Shown here piece by piece: positions 62,901 to 64,000 of a stretch of 64,000 nucleotides of DNA. Positions within the stretch are counted from its first letter, which is position 1. Every line of letters begins with the position of its first letter. This stretch comes from Glandiceps talaboti. Its lineage: Eukaryota; Hemichordata; Enteropneusta; Spengelidae. The notes under the pieces were generated by a model, which was not told the origin of the DNA, ran no database searches, and saw nothing but the letters and a program-made list of their open reading frames with translations. The translations under genes and the position numbers were made by a program. The stretch is taken from NCBI RefSeq assembly GCF_964340395.1, contig NC_135550.1, positions 9,328,864 through 9,392,863 on the forward strand. The letters run 5' to 3'.

Positions 62901-64000
62901 GTGCAGGTCGTCTCAAGAATGTTTGAAATCCAAATACTGACCTAGTCTATCTAATACCCATACATGATACATATGCTCTGTACCACCATACATGTTAGAT
63001 ATGTGAATCGTTCGAGAATAGTGTGTGTCATTGTAACGACCTATTAACATGATATGTTGTGATATTTATACTTTGAACTTGGAGACTAGACAACACATAT
63101 CAGAACAATCCTAGATAGCAAGGTAACTGACTGATACTTCGTTAGTGTGTGGAAGGGGTAGGGGTAGTTAGGGTAGGGGCGTTCTTTATCGATATGAGTA
63201 ATAAGCATACATATCAACACAGTTGATGTTTTTACGACACCTTCTTTCCCAGGTGCTCTTTTCCATAAAAGTTATGTCTCGTTTTACATCATTTTTAGTG
63301 TTCATCTCAACGGAACACTTTATTTCTACTAGCAATTTATTTCCGCTCAAGATCGAATATATATGATAAAATTTTCTAGTTCCTAAATTAGAATCATCTT
63401 TTTTTTTTAGAAATGATAATGGTATAATATTATAACAACGGGACAAAGAAGACGTCGATTAAATTGAAATGCACCAAGGCAACTCTATTTGTCAACACAT
63501 TTTTGTCAACCTGTATAATGTAGATAAATATCATTTCCGAGCCGAAAAAAAAATTTCCGGTTACCCGACCCCACCTAGTTTTTCACGCCAACCCTAAACT
63601 TTTTTCAGCGTATTCAAGAAAGAAAAAAAAATAAAATCGCGAAAATTGTGAAGTCTCGTAAGAAATAGTGGATGCGGAAACTGACATCAACTTAAAAAAA
63701 TATAAAAATGTTCTTCCAATCTGTAATGGCTGTACTTCTGATGAGAAGAAACCAATAAGACAGAGATCAAATGGAAATCAACAGAAAATATAACTACCTG
63801 GACTAGACACTCACATATGAAAAAAAAATATATAAAAAATAAAATAAAAAATCTACCTACCCCATCTATTCTAAAATTGAGCGTAATCGGAACAACACAA
63901 TTTTTGTTTGTTAGGTCTTAAATACATGTGAAGTTTAGATACGCCAAAAAAAATTACAGAGAAACAAATTATTTATAAAGATATTTTGTTCGGGCGTTTA
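59954..64000. other. Intergenic stretch, nothing coding recognised
   Basis: Open frames are up to about 116 codons but have no domains, splice partners or family resemblance. A G-rich tract at 63154-63179 (ggggtaggggtagttagggt and on) could form a quadruplex. Confidence 0.45.

Overview
The window is animal (metazoan) nuclear DNA. It is AT-rich, intron-rich and full of microsatellites, and all introns but one are GT-AG. By joining exons at splice sites and following reading-frame phase I reconstructed three complete protein-coding genes. No bacterial-type features are present. The proteins are close to vertebrate orthologues, which suggests an invertebrate with slowly evolving genes, probably a marine deuterostome or lophotrochozoan. 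I cannot name the species.

Layout. (1) 1406-7581, minus strand: ACTR10 (Arp11), the pointed-end actin-related subunit of dynactin, 10 coding exons, 424 aa. Intron 4 looks like a minor-spliceosome (U12) intron. (2) 8419-22419, plus strand, divergent from ACTR10 with 837 bp between the two start codons: a leishmanolysin-like (M8) zinc metalloprotease, 17 exons, 737 aa, with signal peptide, furin-like site, HExxH motif and a C-terminal membrane anchor. Its last intron holds a 1.6-kb minisatellite. (3) 22420-29828: the downstream flanks of two convergent genes, with an assembly gap of 100 N at 26945-27044 inside a duplicated segment, followed by a 250-bp CT microsatellite. (4) 29829-53765, minus strand: a CDKL1/CDKL4-type kinase, 9 exons, 359 aa, with introns of up to 10.8 kb. 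(5) 53766-64000: the upstream flank of the kinase gene, with no recognisable gene but large compound tetranucleotide arrays and fold-back repeats.

The three genes do not form a pathway operon. Two of them touch on microtubule biology: dynactin, and a kinase family linked to cilia. All four strict RFX X-box matches I found in the window lie in the introns or 5' flank of the kinase gene. Several small non-autonomous mobile-element families are visible, because copies within the window can be compared: a terminal-inverted-repeat element (2 copies), a roughly 320-bp element with a palindromic 3' half (4 copies), and single fold-back elements. I found no clear candidate for a wholly new biological system. 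The best leads are the odd U12 intron, the triplicated splice acceptor in the protease gene, and the X-box cluster.
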